From IMG/VR virus record IMGVR_UViG_3300007276_000402, positions 1-20,541 of that record: a stretch of DNA of 20,541 bases, one strand, 5' to 3'. Numbering within the stretch: the first letter of the stretch is position 1; every line of letters starts with the position of its first letter. This stretch comes from a virus. The position numbers and the translations under genes were made by a program. The notes under the pieces are model-generated. The model was not told the origin of the DNA, searched no databases, and was given only the letters and a program-made list of their open reading frames with translations. Shown in pieces: positions 6,209-12,357 of this stretch.

Positions 6209-6420
6209 TGCACAATCCTCACCGGCTCATCTGTTTCGATCCAAACCTTCGCACCACATGCCAGGGGCTTGTCTGGACTGTAGACCAGGCGGCCGTTCTG
6301 GAATTCGACTTCGTTACACTTGCGGTTCTGTTTGTAGTCTTTAACGGTAAGGACGGGCAATTTCGCGCCTTTGGCGTTTGCCCTGATATTATGCTGATTA
6401 ACGTGGATTCTAGTTTTCAT
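6205..6420 (-). CDS. Conserved small phage protein with HVNQHxIRxN motif
   Basis: 71 aa from ATG 6420, preceded by GGAGG at about 6 bases; an upstream in-frame ATG at 6492 lacks this. The pattern KTRIHVNQHNIRANAK, LPVLTVKDYK, VYSPDKPLACGAKVWIETD matches a small conserved protein I have seen across phage and plasmid genomes. No function is known to me. The distribution of basic and aromatic residues would fit nucleic-acid binding, but that is inference. It overlaps the upstream gene by 11 bp and the downstream one by 4. Confidence 0.75.
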   Translation of the reverse strand: MKTRIHVNQHNIRANAKGAKLPVLTVKDYKQNRKCNEVEFQNGRLVYSPDKPLACGAKVWIETDEPVRIVQ

Positions 6421-6586
6421 CGTTGCCCTCCGTATATTCAACGTTGATGCTCCAGTGGATGTAATACTTCGGTTTGATGTTTCTCTCTTCAAATTGTTTC
6501 CAAATAAATTGAGCTATTGCTTTTTGCACGTTTTCAGGAAAGTTGTCTCGACCAAACGGAACTAAGGTAATTGATTTCATGTCCAT
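6410..6586 (-). CDS. Small hypothetical protein (58 aa), first gene of its chain
   Basis: ATG 6586 has AGGAG 7 bases upstream on the minus strand. The product begins MDMKSITLVPFGRDNFPENV, continues AIAQFIWKQFEERN and ends EGNDEN, with TAG at 6410-6412. It looks like a small alpha/beta protein; no family recognised. It heads a five-gene chain down to 5605. The 62-bp gap to the nuclease stop (6649) contains TATATA near 6606, which could belong to a promoter, but I see no good -35 box. Confidence 0.6.
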   Translation of the reverse strand: MDMKSITLVPFGRDNFPENVQKAIAQFIWKQFEERNIKPKYYIHWSINVEYTEGNDEN

Positions 6587-6648
6587 ATTGATTCTCCTAT
6601 GAAATTTATATAGCGCATCATTACGCTTATCTGAGATTCTATGCGACT

Positions 6649-7098
6649 TTATTGTGCTAATGCAACAAACAAATCATCCCAAGCGAAGCTGCGTTCCTTA
6701 TCCAGGCGAAGTAATGGTTCTGTCACCAGGCCATCCCGCGCCAGATCAATTGCCGCTGCGCCCGGATAAAGATAGACCGATTCACCGTTGCGATGAGTCT
6801 GGTGTACCAGACAATAGACGGGTGCGTGTTGGTGAGTGGTTAGGAAGGATATTTGATGGGGCGACAAACGGACGGCATTTCCCTTAACCGATTTTAGTTC
6901 GATTAGAAAAAACCGCCCCTGCTCATCACATCCCAGGACATCGGGTACGCCCAGAGATGCCCAGGATTCAAGTCGAGTCAGACGCCATTTCGGTCGAAGT
7001 GTTTTCGCTTTGCTCTGGAATGATTTCCAGAAGCTGCTTTCCTTCTTTGCTTTCTGCTTCTTCGGAGTCGTGTCCCACGGCAACTGTTGTTGGCTCAT
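6649..7098 (-). CDS. VRR-NUC-type phage endonuclease
   Basis: 149-aa protein of the PD-(D/E)XK superfamily, similar in layout to phage VRR-NUC/Holliday-junction-resolvase-like nucleases. Visible motifs: ESSFWKSF (20-27), TRLESWASLGVPDVLG (41-56, candidate catalytic Asp53), FFLIELKSVKG (63-73, Glu67 and Lys69) and SPHQISFL (79-86, Gln82). Such enzymes process branched DNA or act beside terminase during packaging; the exact substrate is not shown here. ATG 7098 lies inside the TerS gene, giving a 131-bp out-of-frame overlap. The conserved ESSFW block is inside the overlap, so the overlap is probably real. No good SD is visible, consistent with coupling to TerS. Confidence 0.8.
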   Translation of the reverse strand: MSQQQLPWDTTPKKQKAKKESSFWKSFQSKAKTLRPKWRLTRLESWASLGVPDVLGCDEQGRFFLIELKSVKGNAVRLSPHQISFLTTHQHAPVYCLVHQTHRNGESVYLYPGAAAIDLARDGLVTEPLLRLDKERSFAWDDLFVALAQ

Positions 7099-7597
7099 AG
7101 ACAGATTTAATCTCTTCGAGTGCTTTTAAAACTTCGTCTTTAGACATGCTCTCGATGGTGCCGTGCCGCACCTCAGATTTAGACACGTAGATATCGCCTT
7201 GAGCCTGGCCCCTTCGGTATTCAGCCATTACGGCTGCGCTGTACGCTTTGTCCCCTAGCGCCATATCCCGGATGCGTTGCAGGTCACGAAGATGGCGCTT
7301 GTAGTCAATGCCGTATTTGGAATCCAACTCCTGCCGGTATTCCTTTATCGATTTTACAACGTGTGGGGATATTTTAGGGTTGGTGAGTTCAGAAGCTCGC
7401 CGGGAGGCTGACTTCTCCGGGTAGCCTGCATTGATAGCTGCTTCCCGCATTGTTATCTGGCCGTCTTTTGCAACCAGCTCTTTTACAAACTTCTCTTGTC
7501 GACGGGTCAAAGGGTGGCGTTCCCTTTCGTCCATCGTTTTCTTGGGCCTGCCGGGCTTACGCTTTTCACTGGCAGGGATATTGTAGCGGTTTGGCAT
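6968..7597 (-). CDS. terS: Small terminase subunit (TerS)-like protein
   Basis: 209 aa from ATG 7597, which has GAGGAG about 7 bases upstream. A basic N-terminus (KRKPGRPKK) precedes a helix-turn-helix of the terminase-small type (LTRRQEKFVKELV, then REAAINAGYPEKSASRRASEL). Long helices (YRQELDSKYGIDYKRHLRDL) that would form the oligomer follow. TerS recognises the packaging site and loads TerL. The last 43 residues are Glu/Ser/Thr-rich and are encoded in the overlap with the nuclease, so they may have arisen by overprinting. Unusually, TerS is not next to TerL: about 4.3 kb of accessory genes lies between. Confidence 0.8.
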   Translation of the reverse strand: MPNRYNIPASEKRKPGRPKKTMDERERHPLTRRQEKFVKELVAKDGQITMREAAINAGYPEKSASRRASELTNPKISPHVVKSIKEYRQELDSKYGIDYKRHLRDLQRIRDMALGDKAYSAAVMAEYRRGQAQGDIYVSKSEVRHGTIESMSKDEVLKALEEIKSVYEPTTVAVGHDSEEAESKEGKQLLEIIPEQSENTSTEMASDST

Positions 7598-7665
7598 CCA
7601 GAATCTCCTCAGATGAGTTCTGGGCAATTTACCCGTAATCCTCCTATATTTCAAACCGCTTTATG

Positions 7666-7909
7666 TATATAGGGAGAAAAAAAAAAAAAATAAAAAAACT
7701 TTTCAAAACGCATAAACGGAATATCGCAATTAAGCTCTGGCCCAGAATCAAGCAAACAACACTCCTGTAACTCCTGCAACCTTTCCAGCAAACACCGGAA
7801 CCGTCCCAAAGCACCGTGAGCCGTGGGCCCCGAGCCCCTCAGTTACACAATTACACCAGTTACGGCGATTTAAAAATTATTTTTTATTTTTTTATTTTCT
7901 CCCTATATA
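7666..7909. repeat. Inverted repeat, 15-bp perfect arms extended by A/T tracts
   Basis: Left arm 7666-7680 (TATATAGGGAGAAAA) and right arm 7895-7909 (TTTTCTCCCTATATA) are perfect complements. Both continue inward into A-rich or T-rich tracts (to about 7698 and from about 7872), so total near-match is over 30 bp. The arms are separated by about 214 bp. Confidence 0.85.
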
Positions 7910-7973
7910 TATAAAAGGCCAAAAAAGGAAGACCCGTGACGTGGGTCAGGCGGCAGGTCACCGGAGGGGAAGT

Positions 7974-8036
7974 ATGGACGTTACCGAAGTAAGGTCTTTG
8001 GAGTTACCGGCCCTGCTGCGGGTGTTATTGGGGTGA
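7974..8036 (+). CDS. Possible 20-aa plus-strand minicistron
   Basis: ATG 7974 follows GGAGGGGAAGT, an excellent SD at good spacing. It opens a 20-codon frame (MDVTEVRSLELPALLRVLLG) ending in TGA at 8034-8036. No downstream plus-strand gene begins until 8563, and the next gene is antisense, so the role of such a peptide is unclear. It may be a chance start signal. Confidence 0.25.
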   Translation: MDVTEVRSLELPALLRVLLG

Positions 8037-8070
8037 AAATAAGAAAGCCCCTACGCACCGCCCGCTGGCG

Positions 8071-8433
8071 TTATTTAGATTTCTGTTCAGCCCGTGGGTT
8101 TTCCATCTTGGTGTATGCCTCGAAGTCGAACTGTATCAATTTTTCGTCTGTGTCGGGGACATCGAACCATTCCTTGATCAGGTCGTTGTCCTCACTGATC
8201 CGTTTAAAGTATTTCCAGAAGTTTGGATCGTGTGTGTCGTACTCGTGGATGCTGTGGTCGTGGGGCGTGATGTGTATACAGTTGACTCCGGGTCCGTTGC
8301 TTTGCCAGGTGTACTTGGTTGATCCGAAGTGGCCGTAGTCCACGGTTTGTTTTTCGGACGTCTGGACGACGATGGCGGTGAAGAAGTCTGGGTTGCCCTC
8401 GTGTTCGACGGCAGTAATTTTAATCACTTGCAT
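8071..8433 (-). CDS. Hypothetical acidic protein (120 aa)
   Basis: Start chosen at ATG 8433, with AAAGGAA about 6 bases upstream; longer in-frame extension to 8502 lacks a ribosome-binding site. The product begins MQVIKITAVEHEGNPDFFTA, appears beta-rich in its N-terminal half, and has a His/Asp-rich middle (HITPHDHSIHEYDTHDP). It ends in an acidic helical section with IKEWFDVPDTDEKLIQFDFE. The clustered His and Asp could bind metal, but there is no recognised motif. It is a single gene between the inverted-repeat region and the peptidase gene. Function unknown. Confidence 0.7.
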   Translation of the reverse strand: MQVIKITAVEHEGNPDFFTAIVVQTSEKQTVDYGHFGSTKYTWQSNGPGVNCIHITPHDHSIHEYDTHDPNFWKYFKRISEDNDLIKEWFDVPDTDEKLIQFDFEAYTKMENPRAEQKSK

Positions 8434-8493
8434 TGTAATTTCCTTTGTTGTTAAAGAACGTGGAGCCGATCTTTCTGTCAGCTTCCAAAACCA

Positions 8494-8556
8494 TGGTATC
8501 ATACTTTATGTGTAAATGCAACTCCCCTGGTTTGGGGCCATTCCATCGGGTATCAT
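8494..8556 (+). promoter_or_regulatory. Candidate promoter elements for the peptidase gene
   Basis: The 8-mer GGTATCAT occurs twice, at 8495-8502 (as an extended -10, TGGTATCAT) and at 8549-8556. The second TATCAT ends 6 bases before the ATG at 8563, so transcription from it would start at or next to the start codon. No good -35 box was seen for either. Confidence 0.4.
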
Positions 8557-8562
8557 CCAGGA

Positions 8563-9684
8563 ATGGCTGAAACACCCGATCTAACACTTCTCTCCGAACA
8601 AGAGCGCCAGGAAGGCATTCCTGGTCTGTTCACCCCTGACGAGCTTGCCCTGGCCCGTGCGGCGTCATCTATGTTTGCTGATCAAGAGATGATGGCTGAC
8701 GTGTATAACAAAGTAGACCAACGGTTATCGCCAGGGGGCGAGCTTGGTGTACTCCCTGCTGTTGGCGCGGACGACGTTAGATTTAAGACGTATGTCGCTG
8801 AAGAGCAGGACCCTACCATGTCCTTTGCGGGGCTATATTCAAAAAGAGAGGGGCCGGTTAACGAAGAGGGTTTTTCTGTTGGGTCTCGCGGACAATACGA
8901 TTTAGCTTCTCAGGCTCTGATGTCAAAAGGGTCCGAGCCAGTGCGTCGAGGTGAAATTTTTCTTCAACAGGTGGCGGAGCCCAAAGCGGATCGCATCCTG
9001 GAGGTTCAAAAACAGCTTCAACCGCTGCTAATGACACCTGAACTAATGGCAAGCATAAAAGAAAAGTTTGTAAGCCCCCAGCCTACACTTCTCCATGAGT
9101 TCACGCACCGGGCATTTGACTCCCCTATGTATGACGATTTCGTTAAATGGGCGGAGAGTAATTTAGAGGAAGAAGACGTCCGGGCCATAAAGTTTCCCAC
9201 GCTTTCCAGGGATAACGAAGAGTTTATGGCAGATGCCGTTAGTAATGCTGCTCGGGGTGGCGAAACGGATGACCCCAGGAACGAAGACCGTTTGAGGCGT
9301 ATAAACAAAGCAATGCGAATGTTTCTGACCCCGGAGCGCCAGGAGATGTACGGTTTCCGTGTACCGGTTGAGTCAAAGCCGCCCATTGAAAAGGGCATCA
9401 TGGACTATGTCCGCAGCGCGATTGGTCTGGCGAAGGGTGGGCCGCCCACAGATCAGATGGATTTGTTCATGGACCTGGTTTCTTTGTTGCCGCAAGCGAA
9501 AGCCTTAAAGTTTGTAAAGAAGGCACGCAAGATGGACAGCGAAAAGGTGGACGAGGCGATGGCCCGGCTTAATAAAAATAGAAAGAAACCTGGGAAGAAA
9601 AAGAAAGACAGAAAAGACCCGGGTGAGGGCCGTCGTGGGGATGCCTACGAAAACCCCAAAGATACCCGCGATAGAAACCGTTAG
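8563..9684 (+). CDS. Zincin-like metallopeptidase with Lys-rich tail
   Basis: 373 aa. A zinc-peptidase motif HEFTH is at residues 178-182, preceded by hydrophobic PTLL. An acidic EEFMAD about 37 residues later (219-224) could supply the third zinc ligand, a zincin arrangement. Near 297-318 an amphipathic or weakly hydrophobic stretch (MDLFMDLVSLLPQAKAL) is seen. The final 50 residues are Lys/Arg/Asp-rich and likely disordered. It is the only long plus-strand gene before 19532 and converges on the lipase, sharing a 4-bp overlap of stops (9681-9684). No SD precedes ATG 8563. Possible roles are a cargo protease, a virion-associated protein or a host-modifying moron. Peptidase activity is inferred from the motif alone. 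Confidence 0.65.
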   Translation: MAETPDLTLLSEQERQEGIPGLFTPDELALARAASSMFADQEMMADVYNKVDQRLSPGGELGVLPAVGADDVRFKTYVAEEQDPTMSFAGLYSKREGPVNEEGFSVGSRGQYDLASQALMSKGSEPVRRGEIFLQQVAEPKADRILEVQKQLQPLLMTPELMASIKEKFVSPQPTLLHEFTHRAFDSPMYDDFVKWAESNLEEEDVRAIKFPTLSRDNEEFMADAVSNAARGGETDDPRNEDRLRRINKAMRMFLTPERQEMYGFRVPVESKPPIEKGIMDYVRSAIGLAKGGPPTDQMDLFMDLVSLLPQAKALKFVKKARKMDSEKVDEAMARLNKNRKKPGKKKKDRKDPGEGRRGDAYENPKDTRDRNR

Positions 9685-10385
9685 ATTTTTAAGCGGTCCT
9701 TTGGCAACTCCGCTTTGTCAAAAGCTTCGACACACTTCCTGTAAGAATCCATGAAATGATCAGACACCGAGTCTGAGGCGCGCCAGTCCTCCTTCTTAAA
9801 CTTCTTGCTGGGGTTGATGTGACCCTTCCCAGAGGAGTTATCAAAGTAGAGTTGGGTCTGCCCTCCATCGGGGCCGAAAAAGAACCGTGGAACGCGGGGG
9901 ACGGCGTCAGAGCCGCAGACCACGGACAGTTGCGTCTTCATCCAGGGCATCTTGCCGTTTCGGGCGGGCCGGAAGAAAACGTTGGGCTTGCCCATTGTAA
10001 TCAAGTGGACGTCTTTAAACTCGGAGCAGGACCAGGCGGAGAGTTCCGCCAGAGCCCCGCCCAAGCTGTGCCCACAAATCAACAGCTTTTTGGCCGGGTC
10101 CAGGAGTTTTCTGATTTCCGGCCAAACTGAGCGATGGGCCCTGACGAAACCTGCGTGGCAGAGTCTGCCTTTGTACGGTCGAGGAAAGCTGAGAACGTTG
10201 TACATCCAGTCTCTGACCTGCTGTGTGCCTCTAAAGACGACGATATCGAGATGCGGGGTCCGGTGGACAAAAGCCGTTGTGGACGTCCTGGCGGACTCTA
10301 CCTTGGTGGCCCCGACGATGTTGTCGTCGTAGGCGTTCTCGGCGTAAATGCAGGCGGTGTCTAGATTATCTTCGCTGAATGACAT
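9681..10385 (-). CDS. Class 3 lipase (alpha/beta hydrolase)
   Basis: 234 aa with the full Lipase_3 signature: FRGT oxyanion region (51-54), HAGF (77-80), nucleophile elbow GHSLGG with Ser107, candidate Asp160 (CGSDAVPRVP) and His210 (SVSDHF). The family hydrolyses acylglycerols or phospholipids. No signal peptide or transmembrane segment is present, so it would act in the cytoplasm or leave the cell at lysis. The gene starts 16 bases after a terminator's T tract. A perfect TATAAT (10399-10394) lies 8 bases before the ATG and no SD is visible, suggesting a leaderless transcript. Class 3 lipases occur on some phages; membrane attack or lysogenic conversion is inference. Catalytic residues appear intact. 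Confidence 0.85.
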   Translation of the reverse strand: MSFSEDNLDTACIYAENAYDDNIVGATKVESARTSTTAFVHRTPHLDIVVFRGTQQVRDWMYNVLSFPRPYKGRLCHAGFVRAHRSVWPEIRKLLDPAKKLLICGHSLGGALAELSAWSCSEFKDVHLITMGKPNVFFRPARNGKMPWMKTQLSVVCGSDAVPRVPRFFFGPDGGQTQLYFDNSSGKGHINPSKKFKKEDWRASDSVSDHFMDSYRKCVEAFDKAELPKDRLKI

Positions 10386-10393
10386 GGGACATT

Positions 10394-10421
10394 ATTATAG
10401 GCAAAAAAAAGCCCGGGACAA
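10394..10421 (-). promoter_or_regulatory. Candidate promoter for the lipase, embedded in a terminator
   Basis: Minus strand: TTGTCC (10421-10416), 16 bases, then perfect TATAAT (10399-10394). The -35 lies in the loop and stem of the terminator hairpin, and the expected start of transcription is at or within 2 bases of the lipase ATG (10385). Confidence 0.5.
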
Positions 10422-10431
10422 GCCCGGGCTT
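10403..10431 (-). terminator. Rho-independent terminator of the 11905-10480 chain
   Basis: Stem AAGCCCGGG/CCCGGGCTT (10409-10417 with 10423-10431), 5-base loop, then eight T on the minus strand (plus-strand A run 10403-10410). Confidence 0.9.
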
Positions 10432-10479
10432 ATAAATTACAACAAGGGGGTAATTACGAAATAAACCGATCTCACGGTT

Positions 10480-10617
10480 CTAAGACACTTTACGACGACG
10501 TTTAAGGGGTGTCAAACGTTTGTCGGCGGCTTCCCATCCGCGTTTGTAGGACGCATAACGGCCTTTGCTCATACCTGGGTATGGTCCTCGGGCCGTGGTC
10601 AGTGGGGGGCATTTCAT
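10480..10617 (-). CDS. 45-aa basic small protein
   Basis: ATG 10617 overlaps the previous TGA (ATGA); TAG at 10480-10482. The product begins MKCPPLTTARGPYPGMSKGR, contains YKRGWEAADKRL and ends KRRRKVS, strongly basic. An internal ATG at 10572 would give a 30-aa form. The basic helix suggests nucleic-acid or membrane-surface binding, but no family is recognised. It is the last gene before the terminator at 10403-10431. Confidence 0.55.
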   Translation of the reverse strand: MKCPPLTTARGPYPGMSKGRYASYKRGWEAADKRLTPLKRRRKVS

Positions 10618-10883
10618 TGCGTCCGCTCTATTGCCGGGAGGTAGTGAAAAAGCACTTCGTCCTTGCAGGTGATTGTGATTTTAGCGGTGCTATCGGTTGT
10701 GTCATAGACCAGGGTGGGGTTGTTACCTGCCCAGCAAGTCAGGCCATCGACATTAAACACCGTTTCTTTCACGGCTGCGGGGGTTTGCTCGGCAACCGGT
10801 TCCGCTGTGTCGAATAACAAATCCAGCACCAAGGCGCTTACAAACACAGTAGCGAGAAAGGCGTAATATAGTTTAAGAGTCAT
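10614..10883 (-). CDS. Single-pass membrane or secreted small protein (89 aa)
   Basis: Residues 6-24 (YAFLATVFVSALVLDLLF) form a clear N-terminal hydrophobic segment: signal anchor, or signal peptide without an evident cleavage site. The rest would lie outside the cytoplasm and has two Cys (TCWAG and ITCKD) able to form a disulfide. Its ATG at 10883 overlaps the TGA of the 20-aa membrane minicistron, and its TGA overlaps the next ATG. No SD of its own. The size and topology would fit a lysis or envelope accessory protein such as a spanin-type component, but there is no lipobox and no long coiled coil. Unknown function. Confidence 0.65.
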   Translation of the reverse strand: MTLKLYYAFLATVFVSALVLDLLFDTAEPVAEQTPAAVKETVFNVDGLTCWAGNNPTLVYDTTDSTAKITITCKDEVLFHYLPAIERTQ

Positions 10884-10942
10884 AGTGTGTGGTACACGAC
10901 AATTACTGAAAGGACTATGCCAAAGATTATTACAGCTTCCAT
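10880..10942 (-). CDS. 20-aa transmembrane minicistron
   Basis: ATG 10942 follows AGGAG with 7-base spacing. The frame encodes MEAVIIFGIVLSVIVVYHTL, almost entirely hydrophobic and just long enough to cross a membrane. Its TGA overlaps the ATG of the next membrane protein (ATGA), and its start overlaps the end of the zinc-finger gene by 13 bp. A good SD, coupling on both sides and the hydrophobic composition argue for a real membrane micropeptide, perhaps acting with the 89-aa protein. Function unknown. Confidence 0.55.
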   Translation of the reverse strand: MEAVIIFGIVLSVIVVYHTL

Positions 10943-11301
10943 TTGTCTTCTCCTGTGTGTTTGTTAAACCAAAGGTCGAAACCTTTGTTATTTAATTGCA
11001 TCTGTTTGTATTCGTCCAAGTCGCCGCAGACTGACTTTTTAAGCACGGCCGGAGTCACATTTTTCACGCTAGAGCATGCCGCGCAACAAAAGCGGTGGTT
11101 TACGTTCTTTGCCAAAAAAGGTTTTCCGCAGTGATCGCAAGCTTTTGTTACTCGGTCTTCGTACCTTTTCTTTTTTCGCCACGCTTGACGGCAATCATGG
11201 GTGCATACTTTGTGATCAGGTTTTTTAGGAACAAAACTCACGCCGCAATGTAAACACTTAACCGGCTCGTGCTTCTTTTTAAGGCTCAGAAAAAACTTCA
11301 T
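10930..11301 (-). CDS. Zinc-finger protein with two Cys4 modules
   Basis: 123 aa. Two similar treble-clef-like zinc modules: C16-x2-C19 with C33-x3-C37 (KCLHCG ... VCTHDC), and C55-x2-C58 with C72/C73-x2-C76 (ACDHCG ... FCCAAC). Both are followed by basic helices, especially RQAWRKKKRYEDR. The C-terminus has a Trp/Lys-rich end. Such proteins often bind nucleic acid or act as small regulators, but no specific role can be read. It overlaps the upstream gene by 23 bp. SD is weak. Confidence 0.7.
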   Translation of the reverse strand: MKFFLSLKKKHEPVKCLHCGVSFVPKKPDHKVCTHDCRQAWRKKKRYEDRVTKACDHCGKPFLAKNVNHRFCCAACSSVKNVTPAVLKKSVCGDLDEYKQMQLNNKGFDLWFNKHTGEDKWKL

Positions 11302-11527
11302 CCGAATTTTCTTTCTTTTCTCGTTGAACTTGCTGGATCATTTGCTCAGAACATTTGACGTAATCGGAGGGATTGACGCCTATGTCAGAAGCCATGCGGG
11401 CCGCGAGCCGTTCGCAAGCAACCATCAGGTAATTTAAAGGAATATCGCAATGTTGTTGATAAAAAACGGACATGATGGAGTCTTCGACAGAATCCACTAT
11501 ATCAAACACCTTTTCTTGTTTAGACAT
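11279..11527 (-). CDS. Small hypothetical helical protein (82 aa)
   Basis: ATG 11527 with GAGG about 9 bases upstream and an 8-bp overlap with the previous gene. The central part (DSIMSVFYQQHCDIPLNYLMVACERLAARMASDIG) appears helical and resembles small conserved phage proteins of unknown role. The end is charged (QVQREKKENSDE). No catalytic motif seen. Confidence 0.65.
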   Translation of the reverse strand: MSKQEKVFDIVDSVEDSIMSVFYQQHCDIPLNYLMVACERLAARMASDIGVNPSDYVKCSEQMIQQVQREKKENSDEVFSEP

Positions 11528-11723
11528 TTTTTCGAGCCTCTAATCTTTTGGTTCGTTCAATGTTTATTTTTTCCACAAGCGCCAAACATTTTTCGCTGTG
11601 GCCCTGTAAGACCCAACGCGCTGTTTCATGGTCTTCTAAATTGCTTATGGCGCAGTCACAGTCCATTGACGCGGTAAAGGCCAGGTCAGAGATCAGCTCT
11701 AACTCTTCGTCTAATATTTTCAT
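11520..11723 (-). CDS. Small hypothetical protein (67 aa)
   Basis: ATG 11723 shares one base with the TAA of the previous gene (TAATG). The protein is acidic, mostly helical, with a CDC motif (SMDCDCAISNLE) and a basic end (RTKRLEARKNV). It has no recognised family. Stop-start coupling supports translation. Confidence 0.65.
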   Translation of the reverse strand: MKILDEELELISDLAFTASMDCDCAISNLEDHETARWVLQGHSEKCLALVEKINIERTKRLEARKNV

Positions 11724-11905
11724 TAGTTTGAACCCCTTCGCACGACATCAATGTAGTTAACTAACTTTTCTACGTGTGTTCTAAGGTTATTGTGATCATC
11801 AAGAATATTTTTAGCAAAATCTAAAACTTCTTGTAAATCACGATTAAGTTGTGCGTGATGCATGTGACTATATTCCAAGTCTTTTGGTTCCGTTTCTTTT
11901 TTCAT
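11723..11905 (-). CDS. Small hypothetical helical protein (60 aa), first gene of its chain
   Basis: Start at ATG 11905 with GGAGG 5 bases upstream; a longer in-frame start at 11962 would overlap the promoter and lacks an SD. The product begins MKKETEPKDLEYSHMHHAQL and is helical, probably a coiled coil (LDFAKNILDDHNNLRTHVEKLVNY). It leads the seven-gene minus-strand chain ending at the 10403-10431 terminator. Function unknown. Confidence 0.65.
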   Translation of the reverse strand: MKKETEPKDLEYSHMHHAQLNRDLQEVLDFAKNILDDHNNLRTHVEKLVNYIDVVRRGSN

Positions 11906-11932
11906 CAAGACCTCCGTTTTGGTTAGGGGGCC

Positions 11933-11962
11933 AGTATACACACATAAAATACCCATATTCAA
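11933..11962 (-). promoter_or_regulatory. Sigma70-type promoter for the 11905-10480 chain
   Basis: Minus strand: TTGAAT (11962-11957), 18 bases, TATACT (11938-11933). Four of six and five of six match consensus. It is 28 bases from the first ATG and divergent from the plus-strand HTH gene. Confidence 0.6.
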
Positions 11963-11963
11963 C

Positions 11964-11990
11964 TTGTTTTACCCAAAAAAATCGTATAAA
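11964..11990 (+). promoter_or_regulatory. Candidate promoter for the HTH gene
   Basis: TTGTTT (11964-11969), 15 bases, TATAAA (11985-11990), 27 bases before ATG 12018. Spacing is short; shifting the -35 by one base gives 16. Back-to-back with the opposite promoter, so one regulator could act on both. Confidence 0.4.
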
Positions 11991-12017
11991 TTTACATTTT
12001 TTCGGGAGACTCAACAT

Positions 12018-12197
12018 ATGGCGGGTAGACCAGCTAAATGGCCACAAGAACTTGTGGATAAGGTTAGACAAGCGAGAAACGTAGAGAACCGCAAAGTTGA
12101 TTGGATTGCGGAAAAATATGGTGTACCCATAGATACGGTGCGAGACTGGGTATATCGAGGAAAGCGAGCTACGCCATATGAAGAAGCCCGACAGTGA
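12018..12197 (+). CDS. Small helix-turn-helix DNA-binding protein
   Basis: 59 aa from ATG 12018 (GGGAG 9 bases upstream); an earlier in-frame start at 11919 would cross the promoter. Begins MAGRPAKWPQELVDKVRQAR. The HTH spans about residues 24-50: VDWIAEKYGVPIDTVRDWVYRG, a pattern of helix, turn (YGVP) and recognition helix as in small phage regulators. Being divergent from the chain at 11905, it is a candidate regulator of both promoters, which is inference. It overlaps the following zinc-ribbon gene by 20 bp. Confidence 0.7.
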   Translation: MAGRPAKWPQELVDKVRQARNVENRKVDWIAEKYGVPIDTVRDWVYRGKRATPYEEARQ

Positions 12198-12357
12198 GTA
12201 CCAGTGTTCTAGATGTAAGGAAATGTTTTCCTTAGAGCCAATTATCTACCAGTTCTTGGTTGAATCCGAGGCGCAAGTAGAGTCTATCCTGTGTTATGCG
12301 TGCCTGGGACAGGTAGAAATGGTTAATGGCGATCTTGAGTTTCCAATTTATCATTGA
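12178..12357 (+). CDS. Small zinc-ribbon protein (59 aa)
   Basis: ATG 12178 lies inside the end of the HTH gene; TGA at 12355-12357. Cys pairs at C10/C13 (QCSRCK) and C39/C42 (LCYACL) would form one zinc ribbon. The 25 residues between are helical and hydrophobic. Probably co-expressed with the HTH protein. It ends tail-to-tail with a minus-strand gene, overlapping it by 35 bp. Function unknown. Confidence 0.6.
   Translation: MKKPDSEYQCSRCKEMFSLEPIIYQFLVESEAQVESILCYACLGQVEMVNGDLEFPIYH

Larger units (their letters stand above)
7598..8070. other. Non-coding region upstream of TerS with inverted repeat and short repeats
   Basis: No supported gene of normal size. It contains a near-perfect inverted repeat with A/T tracts (7666-7909). 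Between the arms lie a tandem CTCCTG(T/C)AA near 7763-7782 and several GTTAC/GTAAC words (7770-7865). A small imperfect hairpin around GACCC...GGGTC is near 7931-7947. A strong SD-like GGAGGGG at about 7963-7969 precedes a 20-codon plus-strand frame. The region could hold the TerS promoter, a packaging site or an origin; the sequence does not decide. Confidence 0.6.

Noticed and set aside
7666-7680. Full T7-type promoter
   Set aside because: Only the initiation region TATAGGGAGA matches; the specificity region upstream does not, no single-subunit RNA polymerase gene is visible, and the word does not recur elsewhere except in the opposite arm.
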